Shown piece by piece: positions 15,926-15,950 of a stretch of 15,950 bases of DNA. Under the pieces are notes generated by a model. The model did no database searches, was not told the DNA's origin, and saw only the letters and a list, made by a program, of their open reading frames with translations. Origin of the DNA: CBDFKQ01 sp965248855 (GTDB lineage Bacteria; Bacteroidota; Bacteroidia; Cytophagales; 172606-1); NCBI GenBank assembly GCA_965248855.1, contig CBDFKQ010000002.1, positions 1 through 15,950 on the forward strand, given 5' to 3'. Both the position numbers and the translations under genes were made by a program. How positions within the stretch are numbered: position 1 is the stretch's first letter; the number at the start of each line of letters is the position of its first letter.

Positions 15926-15950
15926 TAATTTTCCAGATTTGGTTTTGAAA

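Noticed and set aside
1..15950. CRISPR arrays, tRNA or rRNA genes, prophage genes or a defence system.
   Set aside because: I looked for regularly spaced repeats, tRNA-like ends and known effector motifs in all non-coding gaps and found none.

Overview
The window is AT-rich DNA from a Bacteroidota bacterium. The evidence is a full-length SprA, the giant outer-membrane translocon of the type IX secretion system (T9SS), which is restricted to this phylum; the ruvA-sprA gene order, which I recall from other Bacteroidota; Bacteroidota-type promoter elements (TAnnTTTG); and the family style of the IS110, RpiB, HemC and Wzc-like proteins. A member of the Chitinophagia or a close relative is plausible, but genus cannot be decided from the sequence.

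Layout. (1) 1-426 is the C-terminal part of an IS110-family transposase cut by the left window edge, followed by 428 nt without a gene that probably hold the end of the element. (2) ruvA (855-1448) and sprA (1547-8944) run in the same direction; sprA takes almost half of the window. (3) After a 375-nt non-coding stretch with a strong hairpin come two small genes of unknown function (9320-9832 and 9863-10231). One has a YkvA/DUF1232-like domain and the other a single membrane helix. Both have a Lys-rich N-terminus and an acidic C-terminus. (4) A clear two-way terminator separates them from a convergent LOG-family (TIGR00730) gene on the minus strand (10299-11021). (5) Across a divergent promoter region lies rpiB-hemC, a probable two-gene operon of sugar-phosphate and tetrapyrrole metabolism. 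(6) A surface-polysaccharide export locus starts near 12650 and runs off the right edge: a Wza-like outer-membrane lipoprotein (12686-13471) and, 3 nt later, a Wzc-like co-polymerase fused to a tyrosine autokinase (13475-15925).

Working together: SprA exports T9SS cargo (adhesins, enzymes, gliding proteins) across the outer membrane. The Wza/Wzc pair forms the trans-envelope channel and the phosphorylation-controlled motor for capsule or exopolysaccharide. Several genes (sprA, hemC and the Wzc-like gene) have no usable ATG and must begin at TTG or GTG. I found no tRNA, rRNA, CRISPR array, prophage or defence system. The least explained content is the pair of small charge-segregated proteins, the hairpin before them, and the non-coding end of the IS110 element.
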